Source: Methanosarcina sp. 2.H.T.1A.6 (GTDB taxonomy: Archaea > Halobacteriota > Methanosarcinia > Methanosarcinales > Methanosarcinaceae). Taken from it: DNA of 64,000 nucleotides. The notes beneath the pieces were generated by a model. The model was not told the DNA's origin and made no database searches. It saw only the letters and a program-made list of their open reading frames with translations. The stretch lies in NCBI RefSeq assembly GCF_000979455.1, contig NZ_JJOY01000045.1, forward strand, positions 1 through 64,000, in the 5' to 3' direction. Below are positions 1 to 8,124 of the stretch, in pieces (the first letter of the stretch is position 1; the number at the start of each line of letters is the position of its first letter). The position numbers were made by a program, and so were the translations under genes.

Positions 1-84
1 GACAAATCCTCGTCAGACAGAAAAAATAACTCCTGTCTCCATTAAAAGATGAAAGAGATTTTGAATTTCAACCCACACATTTGA

Positions 85-342
85 GCTGTGTGAGGGATAC
101 ATACAAGGCATTCCTTGTATATAAAGCTTTTCCCCACCTCGCATTTTTCAAAGCAGATCCGACGCAAAACGAAATTTTGCTTGAACCTACAAAGATTCTG
201 CAGCTCCAATCACCAAAGATCGGTAGCGGATGAGTCTCGCACAATTGCTGTGTGAGGAATTCATACAAGACGTTACTTGTATATAAAGCTTTTTGTCCAG
301 CAATCCACTTGCATACAGATTTTATTGCAAAAGTAATTTTGC
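85..342. repeat. Imperfect tandem duplication (~162 bp period) carrying inverted repeats and a TATA box
   Basis: Two copies of one unit lie in the first 360 bases. The best conserved part (85-131 and 247-293) matches at about 42 of 47 positions. Each copy has a perfect inverted repeat (ATACAAGG-4-CCTTGTAT at 101-120; ATACAAG-6-CTTGTAT at 263-282) that runs into a TATA-like TATATAAAG. A second hairpin follows 63-64 bases after the start of the first (GCAAAA...TTTTGC at 164-180 and 327-342). The TATA element reads as a perfect TTTATATA on the minus strand, so the promoter direction is open. No gene is recognisable in 1-914; the rest is A+T-rich leader. Confidence 0.75.
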
Positions 343-524
343 CATAAATCTACAAGTTCATTGCCGCCTGATCTCTCCTGATCAGGGAAATTCCTAAACG
401 CAGTACGTGGATAAATACTTTTTGGTTAAATTATCAAATAATCAGTTAAGAGGATTCAAACGGACCCTGAAAAAAACAGAAAATGAAATAGCATACAATA
501 CAGCATACAAGAAATGTATCTGCT

Positions 525-547
525 CCGCATCATCTCTTAAGATGCGG
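525..547 (+). other. Hairpin in the region upstream of mtaC
   Basis: CCGCATC (525-531) and GATGCGG (541-547) form a perfect 7-bp stem with a 9-base loop. It lies about 380 bases before the mtaC start and upstream of the two candidate TATA boxes, so it may end an upstream transcript or be part of a longer leader. Confidence 0.45.
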
Positions 548-682
548 GTACTACTGTGTACGCATTAAGTGCACAAATTAGTATTTTCTAGAGAGAAATC
601 CAACCCCATAAACGGAAAAACAGAGTACAAAGGAATGGGAAATACCTGTTTTCAGTCTTAGAACTTTAAACTTGCTCAGTGA

Positions 683-697
683 ATATTATATATATAG
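683..697 (+). promoter_or_regulatory. Candidate TATA box of mtaCB (distal)
   Basis: TTATATATATA at 686-696 is a strong archaeal TATA element. Transcription starting about 25 bases downstream would give an mtaC leader of roughly 210 bases; long 5' leaders are known for Methanosarcina mta operons. A second TATA-like element (CATATATAAG, 825-834) is closer to the gene. Which one is used cannot be decided from sequence. Confidence 0.4.
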
Positions 698-824
698 AAC
701 CACAATTAAATAAAGGGGAGTTAGAAGTCCTTTTAATAAATTAAGGAGAAATTAGGGATTTATACCTATTTAGACCACGTTTGGCTGTTTTTATTGAAAA
801 TGGAGGAATTAATAAACACTTGAA

Positions 825-834
825 CATATATAAG
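825..834 (+). promoter_or_regulatory. Candidate TATA box of mtaCB (proximal)
   Basis: CATATATAAG lies about 95 bases upstream of the preferred mtaC start. It is an alternative to the element at 686-696 and would give a leader of about 70 bases. Confidence 0.35.
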
Positions 835-929
835 ATCTTTTTAGGAACTATTTAGTTTTAACCCGGCTTTCGTCCTGTAAACAACAAGGGATTGGTTGCT
901 CCTCAAATGCTAAAATGGAGGTTAGACAT

Positions 930-1697
930 TTGATAGATATAGATCCCAGTGGTATTCTGGTTCGTTACAACGTACAACTTGAAAAGGAAATGACACCGGA
1001 AGATGCCGCAGAAGAGCTCTATCCAAAAGATTCAACGATTTACCCGATTGCAAAAGCTATCTTCGAAGGGGAAGAAGATGACGTTGTAGAGGGACTGAAA
1101 AAGGCCATTGCCGCCGGAAAGGACCCGATGGGCCTCATCAATGGAGCCTTAATGCCAGGAATGGGAGTTGTCTCCAGACTCTACGATGAAGGAGTCATTT
1201 TCCTTCCAAACGTTATGATGTCCGCTGACGCCATGCTTGAGGGCATCGAATTCCTTAAGCAAAAGGTTGGCAAAGCCCCCGAAGTCAAAGGAAAAATCAT
1301 CTGCCACGTCGCAGAAGGTGACGTTCACGACATCGGAAAGAACATTGTGGTTGCACTGCTAAGAGCAAACGGATACGATGTAGTGGACCTTGGAAGAGAT
1401 GTCCCTGTTGATGAAGTCCTGGACGCCGTGGAAAAGGAGAGCCCCCTGATGCTGACAGGTACAGCCCTCATGACCACAACCATGTATGCCTTTAAGGAGA
1501 TCAATGACAAGCTCATGGAGAAAGGTTACAGGATTCCCTTTGCATGCGGAGGCGGGGCCGTGAACCAGGACTTCGTGTCGCAGTATGAACTCGGGGTGTA
1601 CGGTGAAGAAGCATCTGATGCCCCTAAAATGGCCGATTTCATCAAGGCACATGGGGACAATATCGTAAAGCTGAGGGAGAAATTCCATAAACACTGA
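930..1697 (+). CDS. mtaC: Methanol corrinoid protein MtaC
   Basis: MtaC carries the cobamide that MtaB methylates with methanol and that MtaA demethylates to make methyl-coenzyme M; it is cytoplasmic. The sequence shows the helical cap domain followed by the B12-binding Rossmann domain. The base-off/His-on motif GDVHDIGKN gives the cobalt ligand (His133 from the start used here), with later LTGTALMTTT and ACGGGA stretches. Start choice: an upstream ATG at 915 is in frame, but GGAGGT (917-922) overlaps it and makes a proper ribosome binding site 7 bases before TTG at 930. The TTG start gives 255 residues, close to the roughly 258 of the family. mtaB follows after 13 bases, so the two are co-transcribed. 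It is confidently MtaC; which mtaC isoform it is cannot be told here. Confidence 0.96.
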   Translation: MIDIDPSGILVRYNVQLEKEMTPEDAAEELYPKDSTIYPIAKAIFEGEEDDVVEGLKKAIAAGKDPMGLINGALMPGMGVVSRLYDEGVIFLPNVMMSADAMLEGIEFLKQKVGKAPEVKGKIICHVAEGDVHDIGKNIVVALLRANGYDVVDLGRDVPVDEVLDAVEKESPLMLTGTALMTTTMYAFKEINDKLMEKGYRIPFACGGGAVNQDFVSQYELGVYGEEASDAPKMADFIKAHGDNIVKLREKFHKH

Positions 1698-1710
1698 GGA
1701 GGTGGAGTAG

Positions 1711-3096
1711 ATGGCAGTAACAAGATTCACTAAAATGGCTTATGCAAAAGCAGATGATATGGTCTTCGGAAAAGCTGTCAAGCCCGTCAAAGCAGGACTG
1801 GGACTTGAAATCGGCGCCGGCTACACAACCCCTGAAGTGAACTATGCCCCCAGACCGGAAGCAGGTGCATCCAAGGAAAAGCTCGTAAAGGAATATGAGA
1901 GGATTACCACTGACATCATGGCAAGGATGGTCCAGATAGGAGCTCCCGCCGTGGTACTTGAAACCGAACACGTCCAGCAGATGTCCAACAACCCTGAATG
2001 GGGAGCAGCTGTTGCCCATGCCCAGAAAACCATCATGGAAGACTACCATGATGAATATGGCATAAAGTGTGCTCTCCGCCACACCATCGGTGACATCCGT
2101 GAAGACCGTGACTACCTCAAGCTCAGAGGAGACAAGTACCCAGTCTTCCTCGAGGCTTTTGAACAGTGTGCCAAGTCCGGTGCTGATCTGCTTGCCGTTG
2201 AGTCAATGGGCGGTAAGGAAGTTTTCGACTATGCTATTCTCAGGAACGACATGGCAGGCATACTTTACGGCATAGGCGTTCTCGGCAGCATGGACATGGA
2301 GATGATCTGGCAAGACATTGCAGCAATTGCAAAGAAGACAGGAACTGTCGCAGCCGGAGACACGGACTGCGCCCAGGCAAACACTGCAATGTTCATTGCG
2401 GGCGGGCTGCTGGACAAGAACCTGGCCCACACAATTGCAATCATCGCCAGGTCGATTTCTGCAGCCAGGTCCCTCGTGGCCTATGAAGCAGGCGCAGTTG
2501 GCCCTGGAAAGGACTGCGGTTACGAAAACACTATCGTAAAGTCCGTTTCAGGTGTCCCGATAGCTCAGGAAGGTAAGACCTCAACCTGTGCCCACTCCGA
2601 CCTGATGGGGAACCTGACCATGCAGTGCTGTGACCTCTGGTCCAACGAATCCGTTGAATACCACGGCGAATTCGGCGGTACCACAGTTCAGTGCTGGTCC
2701 GAGACTCTTGCATACGACTGTTCCCTCATGAACGTCGCCCTCCAGTCTGGAAACGAAAAGGTCCTGAGAGACTTGTTTGTCGCCTCTGACAAGTACAGAG
2801 ACCCGCAGGGCTATGTGCTTGCCTATGACAACGCCTATAAAGTCGGGCAGGCAATTGCAAAGGACGGAAACGACATATACCTCCGCTCCAAGAATGCCGC
2901 TCTCGAATCCATCAAACTCGTCGAAGAAGGAGCAAAGGGAAAACTTACCCTCTCAAGGTTCGAAGCCAAGGCCCTTGCAGATGCAAAGGTAGCCTTTGAG
3001 GCCCTCACAGATGACAAGGACAAGTTCATGAGCGACTGCCTGGACAAATACAAGACGGAAGTCAAAGTCTTCCTGCCGGAGAACTACGGCCTTTAA
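1711..3096 (+). CDS. mtaB: Methanol:corrinoid methyltransferase MtaB
   Basis: MtaB is the zinc enzyme that activates methanol and transfers its methyl group to Co(I) of MtaC, the first step of methanogenesis from methanol. At 461 residues it has the usual full length. The three zinc ligands known for the family are in place: Glu164 (in LLAVESMGG), Cys220 (GDTDC) and Cys269 (GKDCGYE). Start ATG 1711 is preceded by GAGGAGGTGGAG. It is the second gene of the mtaCB operon. No in-frame amber codon is used, as expected because MtaB, unlike MtmB/MtbB/MttB, is not a pyrrolysine protein. Confidence 0.97.
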   Translation: MAVTRFTKMAYAKADDMVFGKAVKPVKAGLGLEIGAGYTTPEVNYAPRPEAGASKEKLVKEYERITTDIMARMVQIGAPAVVLETEHVQQMSNNPEWGAAVAHAQKTIMEDYHDEYGIKCALRHTIGDIREDRDYLKLRGDKYPVFLEAFEQCAKSGADLLAVESMGGKEVFDYAILRNDMAGILYGIGVLGSMDMEMIWQDIAAIAKKTGTVAAGDTDCAQANTAMFIAGGLLDKNLAHTIAIIARSISAARSLVAYEAGAVGPGKDCGYENTIVKSVSGVPIAQEGKTSTCAHSDLMGNLTMQCCDLWSNESVEYHGEFGGTTVQCWSETLAYDCSLMNVALQSGNEKVLRDLFVASDKYRDPQGYVLAYDNAYKVGQAIAKDGNDIYLRSKNAALESIKLVEEGAKGKLTLSRFEAKALADAKVAFEALTDDKDKFMSDCLDKYKTEVKVFLPENYGL

Positions 3097-3110
3097 ACGA
3101 GGCAGTTCTT

Positions 3111-3137
3111 CCAATTTTTATTTTTAAAAGATTTTTG
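3111..3137 (+). terminator. T-rich terminator after mtaB
   Basis: A run of T tracts (TTTTTATTTTT at 3115-3125, then TTTTT at 3132-3136) begins 15 bases after the mtaB stop. Archaeal RNA polymerase stops at such oligo-T tracts without needing a hairpin. Confidence 0.5.
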
Positions 3138-3716
3138 GATTTACAGCATCAAAGAACTATACGAAGGGATGGGCAGAAAACTGAATAAAAACTTAAGAGC
3201 GATATAAATTTATACCAGACATTGTAATTGATTACTCCCTTTCGCAGGCAAATATTCGTTAACATAGTTATGAAGTTTACACAAAATCAACTACATTGAT
3301 TCCGTAAACGGAGTTACACTGGAATACACATGTTGATTATATATAATTCATTGATTTTAGCCCATGCATTTATTTTGTAAATGCCATAATATAAAATACA
3401 ACAGTGCTTTTTTAACAATCACGTATATAAAAAGAGCGAGATTGATAAGATCAATACTGTTAGTTTTTTTGGTGTCGGTTATTATATTTATCTTTAGTGT
3501 AAATCTTTAATTGTGAAAAGGTGAAGATCCGGATTCTCCCCTAATTTTCACGTCTCTATTTTTCCATATTCCTATTTTTCACATTTGCAAGCCAATCAAT
3601 TGAATCAATTTGAGGTATGCAAAAAAGAAAGATGGGACTGACTATTTCGGGGAATTATTAACTGAATATTTCACGTAATCGTTGTTAGATCATAGAAATA
3701 ACGGAGTTGAAAAGAA
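3138..3716 (+). promoter_or_regulatory. Intergenic region with candidate promoters and a hairpin before the mtaA paralog
   Basis: About 580 non-coding bases separate mtaB from the next gene. Two TATA-like elements are seen: ATTATATATAATT around 3336-3348 and GTATATAAAAA around 3423-3433. Downstream, GTGAAAA (3513-3519) pairs with TTTTCAC (3545-3551) around an inner palindrome ATCCGGAT. The spacing and separate promoters suggest the mtaA-family gene can be transcribed independently of mtaCB with a long leader. Confidence 0.4.
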
Positions 3717-4751
3717 ATGGTCAATGAGATGACATCAAAGGAAAGGGTCCTTGCAATGCTCGACAGGAAACCTGTTGATAGGATCCCGGTAATCTCCGGC
3801 GTTGCAATGCTTAAGGAGTACATTGAAAAGACTGGGGCAGTTTGGCCTGACTACCACTCCAACGCAGAGATGATGGTCAACATCGCAAGCTGTGCCCCTA
3901 TGGAGACAGGTATCGATAACCTCGTCGTAGCCTTTGGCATGTTTGTTGAATCTGCTGCTACCGGGCTTGATGTGAAGATGGGAAGAGTTGACATTCACCC
4001 TTCAGTGAGAGGCATGTTTAAAAAACCGGAAGATGTGAAATATGATAACTTCCTTGAAAACAAGTTTGTCAGGACCACAATAGATGCAATTAAACTTGCA
4101 AAGGAAAGATACCCTGATGTTGCTACCTATGCTCTCATCGAAGCTCCGATTACCCTTCTCGGAGACTTGATGGGTGCCGAAAATCTTGCCATGCTTAGTT
4201 ACAGGTGCCTTCAGAAAGAAAAATTCATGGAGAAAATGCAGGACTGGCTTTCAGTGTCTCTTGAGATCAGCAAAATTTATGCTGAAGCCTGTGCTCAAGC
4301 TGGAGCTGACATTTTCTATTGTTCCGATGCATCAGCATCCCCGAACCTCCTGATGCCGGAGTTCTACTACAAAGTAGCAGGCCCATCAGAAAAGGAGCTT
4401 GGAGATTTCATCCACGAGAATGGATGCCCCTGGGAACTGCACATCTGTGGGAATACAACCTCGATTATTGAAGGTATGACCGCCACCGGAGCAGACAGCC
4501 TCAGTATCGATCAAACAGTCGATATGAGTGAAGCTACAAAGCTTGCACGTGACGTCCCTGTGGTTGGAAACGTGACCCCTCTCCTGATGGTCGATGGCAC
4601 GGAAGAACAGATCATTGCGGAAGTCAGGAAGGCCCTGGACAGCGGAGCAAAAGCAAGTAAGCTCGGATGTGGAACTCCACCTCTCAGCACATCTGACAGG
4701 CTCAAGACCTGGGTAAAAGCTGCAGGTGACTGGTCAGCAGAGAACCTGTGA
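3717..4751 (+). CDS. Methylcobamide:CoM methyltransferase family protein (divergent MtaA paralog)
   Basis: This belongs to the uroporphyrinogen-decarboxylase-like TIM-barrel family of MtaA/MtbA/CmtA, which moves a methyl group from a methylated corrinoid protein to coenzyme M. Zinc ligands are visible as His242 and Cys244 in LHICGN and Cys318 in KLGCGTPP. It is 344 residues long, similar to MtaA, but clearly divergent from the mtaA at 5300-6319 (for example VISGVAMLKEY against VCSVTQTGIVEL). It follows mtaCB in the same direction but 620 bases away. The gene order C-B-A recalls an mtaA2-type copy downstream of one mtaCB set in Methanosarcina. Substrate preference (methanol or methylamine corrinoid proteins) cannot be read from sequence. 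ATG 3717 has a weak GGAG about 11 bases upstream; ATG 3729 is an alternative start. Confidence 0.85.
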   Translation: MVNEMTSKERVLAMLDRKPVDRIPVISGVAMLKEYIEKTGAVWPDYHSNAEMMVNIASCAPMETGIDNLVVAFGMFVESAATGLDVKMGRVDIHPSVRGMFKKPEDVKYDNFLENKFVRTTIDAIKLAKERYPDVATYALIEAPITLLGDLMGAENLAMLSYRCLQKEKFMEKMQDWLSVSLEISKIYAEACAQAGADIFYCSDASASPNLLMPEFYYKVAGPSEKELGDFIHENGCPWELHICGNTTSIIEGMTATGADSLSIDQTVDMSEATKLARDVPVVGNVTPLLMVDGTEEQIIAEVRKALDSGAKASKLGCGTPPLSTSDRLKTWVKAAGDWSAENL

Positions 4752-4802
4752 AGTTGCACCTCAAAAAATTCAGGAGTAAAATTAGAGATTTTTATTTGAA
4801 CG

Positions 4803-4864
4803 ACCGGGATGCCTGATAAACCAGCACATCCAGATGGATGCCCGGGAATTTCCGGCACCCCGGT
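4803..4864 (+). terminator. Structured 3' hairpin after the mtaA paralog
   Basis: ACCGGGATGCC (4803-4813) pairs with GGCACCCCGGT (4854-4864) with one mismatch. An inner perfect hairpin CATCC-AGAT-GGATG lies at 4827-4840, and T tracts follow at 4886-4891 and beyond. It sits 51 bases after the stop codon. The remaining sequence up to 5261 holds only short unsupported ORFs. Confidence 0.5.
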
Positions 4865-5261
4865 TATTTCAAAACCTCATAATAATTTTTTAAGTGTTTT
4901 TCGTTTTTTCATAAAGTATACCACATTTTCGAGATTTATCTGCAACATATCCATATTTCTTTGTGTGCTTCCAAATGGCACATAATAACAATGCCCACTG
5001 TAAGCATCCTCCAGGACAAAACTTGCCCATAATTCAAGGCCGTCCTGCCGAAAAACTACAGCTTCTAATTGAGGACTTTTTCCTTTTCCTTTTCCTTAGT
5101 CTCAAGATTTATAGCCTGACGGAAGCTAAAGACCCGAGCCGAGACTTGAGAACTTTAAAAAACGAGGTCAGAAAAAAACAGTATCTCAATAATTAAAATT
5201 AAAAAAGTGAAAAGCAGAAACTTGTTTAAAAATTGGAAGAAAAGATTTCCATTTTTCAGCA

Positions 5262-5309
5262 TTTTCTTCAAGCGTACTTTTCTTCAAGCGTACTTTTCTT
5301 CAAGCGTAA
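5262..5309 (-). repeat. 16-bp tandem repeat containing the mtaA stop codon
   Basis: The unit TTTTCTTCAAGCGTAC (plus strand) occurs at 5262-5277 and 5278-5293, and again as 5294-5309 where the last base differs. On the minus strand each copy reads TACGCTTGA, so the last codons and the stop of mtaA have been copied twice into the 3' flank. Replication slippage is the simplest cause; the protein itself is not altered. Confidence 0.85.
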
Positions 5310-6319
5310 TATTCGTCTCTTGCTGCGACCATGGCTTTTATGTTCTCGAGAGGGGTCATGGGTGCAATTCCGCAACCAGGGGCAAGCACATCAACGCCGT
5401 CTGCAAGAGCCTGTTTGGATTCGGTTTTTATTTTGTCAACCGGGCCAGGAAGCAAAGTGAACGGGCTTGAAATGTTTCCTACGAGCCTTGCTCTGGTTCC
5501 GATGATTTCCTTTGCCTTCTTTACGCTGCCAATCTTTTCTTCAACGCTCAGCCCCTCGAAGCCGCAGTCTGCCATATAGTCCAGAATAGAGTTCACATTG
5601 CCGCAGATATGCAGGACTGTAACCGAGTTCACGCTGGCGGAGAACTTCTGCAGCCTTGGCTGGAGATACTGCTTGAAGGAGTCGGGGCTCATGAGGTCAG
5701 GGGATGCGACAGGGTCTGCAATGGCAATAATGTCTGCACCAGCTTCTACCATTGCATTTGCATAGATGATTGCGGCTTCGGTTGAGAGGTCCAGAGTCTG
5801 TTCGAAGAGTTCAATTTTTTTGATGGACCATTTCATGAAGGATTTTACACTTACAAGGTCGGAAGCGATTGTGATAGGACCTTCCATACCGCCAACGATT
5901 GGCACGTCAGGGCCTACTTTTTCCCTGATGATCTTGATTGCTTCAAGTACTGCTGGAATTCTGCCTTTCTGAAGGAGGTCTGCAGGGATTGCTGCGCCTT
6001 CGAGGTCTTTGGGGTAGGGGTGACCGGTAACGGAGGGCTGCCTGTTCTTGGTACCCATATTGATCTCACAGCCCATGGCTTCGACCAGGACAGTAAGGCA
6101 GTAGGGAACCCTTACAGCTTCAAGCCCGCTGAGCTCGTGGTTGGCGAGTGCCAGCTTTGCCATAAGCTCGGGGTCAGAGTGAGATTCCGGCCAGGGAGCT
6201 CCCACTTCATCCATTAATTCCACAATCCCTGTCTGGGTTACGGAACAAACAGGTACTTTGTCAACTTGCTTTCCTTCTAATGTGTTTAAAAGTCTCTCCT
6301 TAAGTGTCATGTTACTCAT
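5300..6319 (-). CDS. mtaA: Methylcobamide:coenzyme M methyltransferase MtaA
   Basis: MtaA transfers the methyl group from methyl-Co(III)-MtaC to coenzyme M, giving methyl-CoM for methyl-CoM reductase. The 339 residues match the family length, and the sequence follows the MtaA type closely (VCSVTQTGIVELMD near the N-terminus, PGCGIAPMTPLENIK near the C-terminus). Zinc/thiolate ligands are His237 and Cys239 in LHICGN and Cys316 in LAPGCGI. Start ATG at 6319 is supported by GGGGAGAT about 7 bases upstream. It faces the mtaCB/mtaA-paralog group tail to tail, so the window holds a complete methanol:CoM methyltransferase set. Assignment to MtaA rather than MtbA rests on recalled family sequences. 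Confidence 0.92.
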   Translation of the reverse strand: MSNMTLKERLLNTLEGKQVDKVPVCSVTQTGIVELMDEVGAPWPESHSDPELMAKLALANHELSGLEAVRVPYCLTVLVEAMGCEINMGTKNRQPSVTGHPYPKDLEGAAIPADLLQKGRIPAVLEAIKIIREKVGPDVPIVGGMEGPITIASDLVSVKSFMKWSIKKIELFEQTLDLSTEAAIIYANAMVEAGADIIAIADPVASPDLMSPDSFKQYLQPRLQKFSASVNSVTVLHICGNVNSILDYMADCGFEGLSVEEKIGSVKKAKEIIGTRARLVGNISSPFTLLPGPVDKIKTESKQALADGVDVLAPGCGIAPMTPLENIKAMVAARDEYYA

Positions 6320-6754
6320 GGTTTATCTCCCCATTGAAAATTATTCAGAGATTTACACCACTTGCTGTATATAACCAGGGTTAAAAATTAGCAAGGGTTA
6401 AGAAATTAGCCAGAGTTAAGAAATATGTCTAAGAAATTTTCTGGCTCGGTTTATTTTAGTCACTGGTTTATTTTAGCTATTTATACATTTGATCTTTCAG
6501 ATTGTAGGATCTTTAGATTAAATTTTTAACAGGATTGCCTCGGTTACCCCCAGAGGCACATAAGAGTTTTAGAGTTATTTAAGCGGGCAATTAAGCCTGC
6601 ATGCTACCGAAATCCCCTTTTTCGGTTGACTAATATAATCTATGTTTTATGCTATATCATTGTTTGGGAGCTTACGAATCAAAAAACTTTGACCTTTAAG
6701 AAAAAAAAACCATCCTATATGTAATAAATTTATCATGGAAAAAGGGCGAGCAGG
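6320..6754. other. Non-coding region upstream of mtaA
   Basis: No gene is seen. It contains small direct repeats (TTAGCAAGGGTTAAGAAATTAGCC around 6386-6412 is built of near copies) and A+T-rich promoter-like sequence for mtaA on the minus strand. No clear TATA box can be singled out. Confidence 0.4.
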
Positions 6755-6897
6755 ATAAGCCAGAAAAATAAGCCAGAAAAATAAGCCAGATAAATAAACC
6801 AGTCAAATAAGCCAGAAAAATAAGCCAGATAAATAAACCAGTCAAATAAACCAGTCAAATAAACCAGTCAAATAAGCCAGAAAAATAAGCTAGATAA
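6755..6897. repeat. 13-bp minisatellite, 11 copies
   Basis: Eleven head-to-tail 13-bp units fill exactly 143 bases. Three variants alternate: ATAAGCCAGAAAA (A), ATAAGCCAGATAA (B) and ATAAACCAGTCAA (C), in the order A A B C A B C C C A B (the last B has one change). The A-B-C blocks show that multi-unit segments were duplicated as well as single units. It lies between mtaA and the macro-domain gene and has no reading frame of its own. Confidence 0.9.
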
Positions 6898-6968
6898 ATC
6901 CCGAGCAAAATACCGGGAAAGCTCTGTAAAGAAGAATAAAAAGAAAAGAATCGAGTCAGGAACCGAGT

Positions 6969-7493
6969 ATGAAACTAAATCCGGATAGAATAAGGATATT
7001 CGAAGGGGATATCGTGAAAATGAAAGTTGATGCCATTGTCAATGCTGCAAACAATACACTTCTCGGAGGCGGTGGAGTAGATGGGGCTATCCACAGGGCT
7101 GCAGGTCCCGCGCTACTGGAAGAGTGTAGAACCCTTAACGGCTGCCCCACAGGAGAAGCAAAAATTACATCAGGACACCTTCTGCCTGCAAAATATGTTA
7201 TACATACTGTTGGCCCCGTATGGCAGGGTGGCAGAGGAGGAGAAGATGAACTTCTTGCTTCCTGCTACAGGAAGAGTCTTGAGCTTGCAAGAGAGCATAA
7301 AATAAAAACGATTGCATTTCCAGCCATAAGTACAGGAGCATACAGCTTTCCCTCCGAAAGAGCAGCTGGGATTGCAGTTTCCCAGGTAAGGAAGTTTCTT
7401 CAGAAAAATGAGCTGCCTGACATAGTTTTGCTTGTCTGCCATAATGAAGAAACCTGCGAAAGCATCAAAAAAGCCCTTGATGGGAATCTTTAA
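6969..7493 (+). CDS. Macro-domain ADP-ribose hydrolase (O-acetyl-ADP-ribose deacetylase type)
   Basis: This is a stand-alone macro domain of 174 residues, the usual length for MacroD/YmdB-type enzymes that remove acyl groups from O-acetyl-ADP-ribose or mono-ADP-ribose from proteins. The ADP-ribose site is clear: [19 protein letters not shown] near residues 25-43 (catalytic Asn/Asp and glycine loop), [20 protein letters not shown] near 62-81, and [13 protein letters not shown] in the last third. It stands alone between two minisatellites with no operon partner. ATG 6969 has only a weak purine-rich stretch (AGGAA) upstream. The substrate in this organism is unknown. Confidence 0.9.
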   Translation: MKLNPDRIRIFEGDIVKMKVDAIVNAANNTLLGGGGVDGAIHRAAGPALLEECRTLNGCPTGEAKITSGHLLPAKYVIHTVGPVWQGGRGGEDELLASCYRKSLELAREHKIKTIAFPAISTGAYSFPSERAAGIAVSQVRKFLQKNELPDIVLLVCHNEETCESIKKALDGNL

Positions 7494-8124
7494 AATATAA
7501 TTTAGATTTAGAATTCTTTTTATATCTTCTTATAATATCTTCTTTTATAATGTAAACCTTCTTCGAAGAGACAACTTAAACGCTTAATAAACAATTTACA
7601 AAAAGCAGATTTTGAAAGTTTTCTCCCACTCTCACTTATGGGAGATTGTTTATATAGTATGTTAGAAAAATAGGTTTGAAATAAAAATTAGAATGACAGA
7701 AAATTCCGGATATCCAATAACAGCCCGTCTGAACAAAGAAAGCCGGGCTTAAAAAGACAGATAAAATATAAAAATATTAAATGTAATGCAAATTTGTCAG
7801 TATTAAAATTAAATCAGTATTAAAATTAAATCAGTATTAAAATTAAATCAGTATTAAAATTAAATCAGTATTAAAATTAAATCAGTATTTTAACTAAATC
7901 AGTATTAAAATTAAATCAGTATTTTAACTAAATCAGTATTCAAAGTATATCAGTATTGAAATTTATCAGTATTTCAACACTTATCAGCGTACATTTATCA
8001 ATGCAAATTTAATCAATGAAAATTTATCGACATACATTCACGGGCAAAATTTATAGATATACAAACACAGCCGGAAAAGAAAAGATCCGCGCTAAAAGAA
8101 AAGATTGACTTAAGTAATACTCAG
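7494..8124. repeat. Intergenic region with a 17-bp minisatellite upstream of the TPR gene
   Basis: From 7797 to about 7985 the unit TCAGTATTAAAATTAAA is repeated roughly eleven times. The first copies are identical and the later ones decay (TCAGTATTTTAACTAAA, TCAGTATTCAAAGTATA and so on). The remainder, 7494-7796, is A+T-rich with no gene and includes T tracts that may end the macro-domain transcript. No clear promoter for the TPR gene is seen. Confidence 0.85.

Noticed and set aside
68-268. 66-codon minus-strand ORF
   Set aside because: It spans the duplicated promoter-like unit and has no protein features.
4963-5470. Short ORFs between the mtaA paralog and mtaA
   Set aside because: Composition is low-complexity, parts overlap the end of mtaA, and there are no ribosome binding sites.
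1711-6319. Pyrrolysine (in-frame amber) in the methyltransferase genes
   Set aside because: All four methyltransferase genes have full length without an internal TAG; these families do not contain pyrrolysine.
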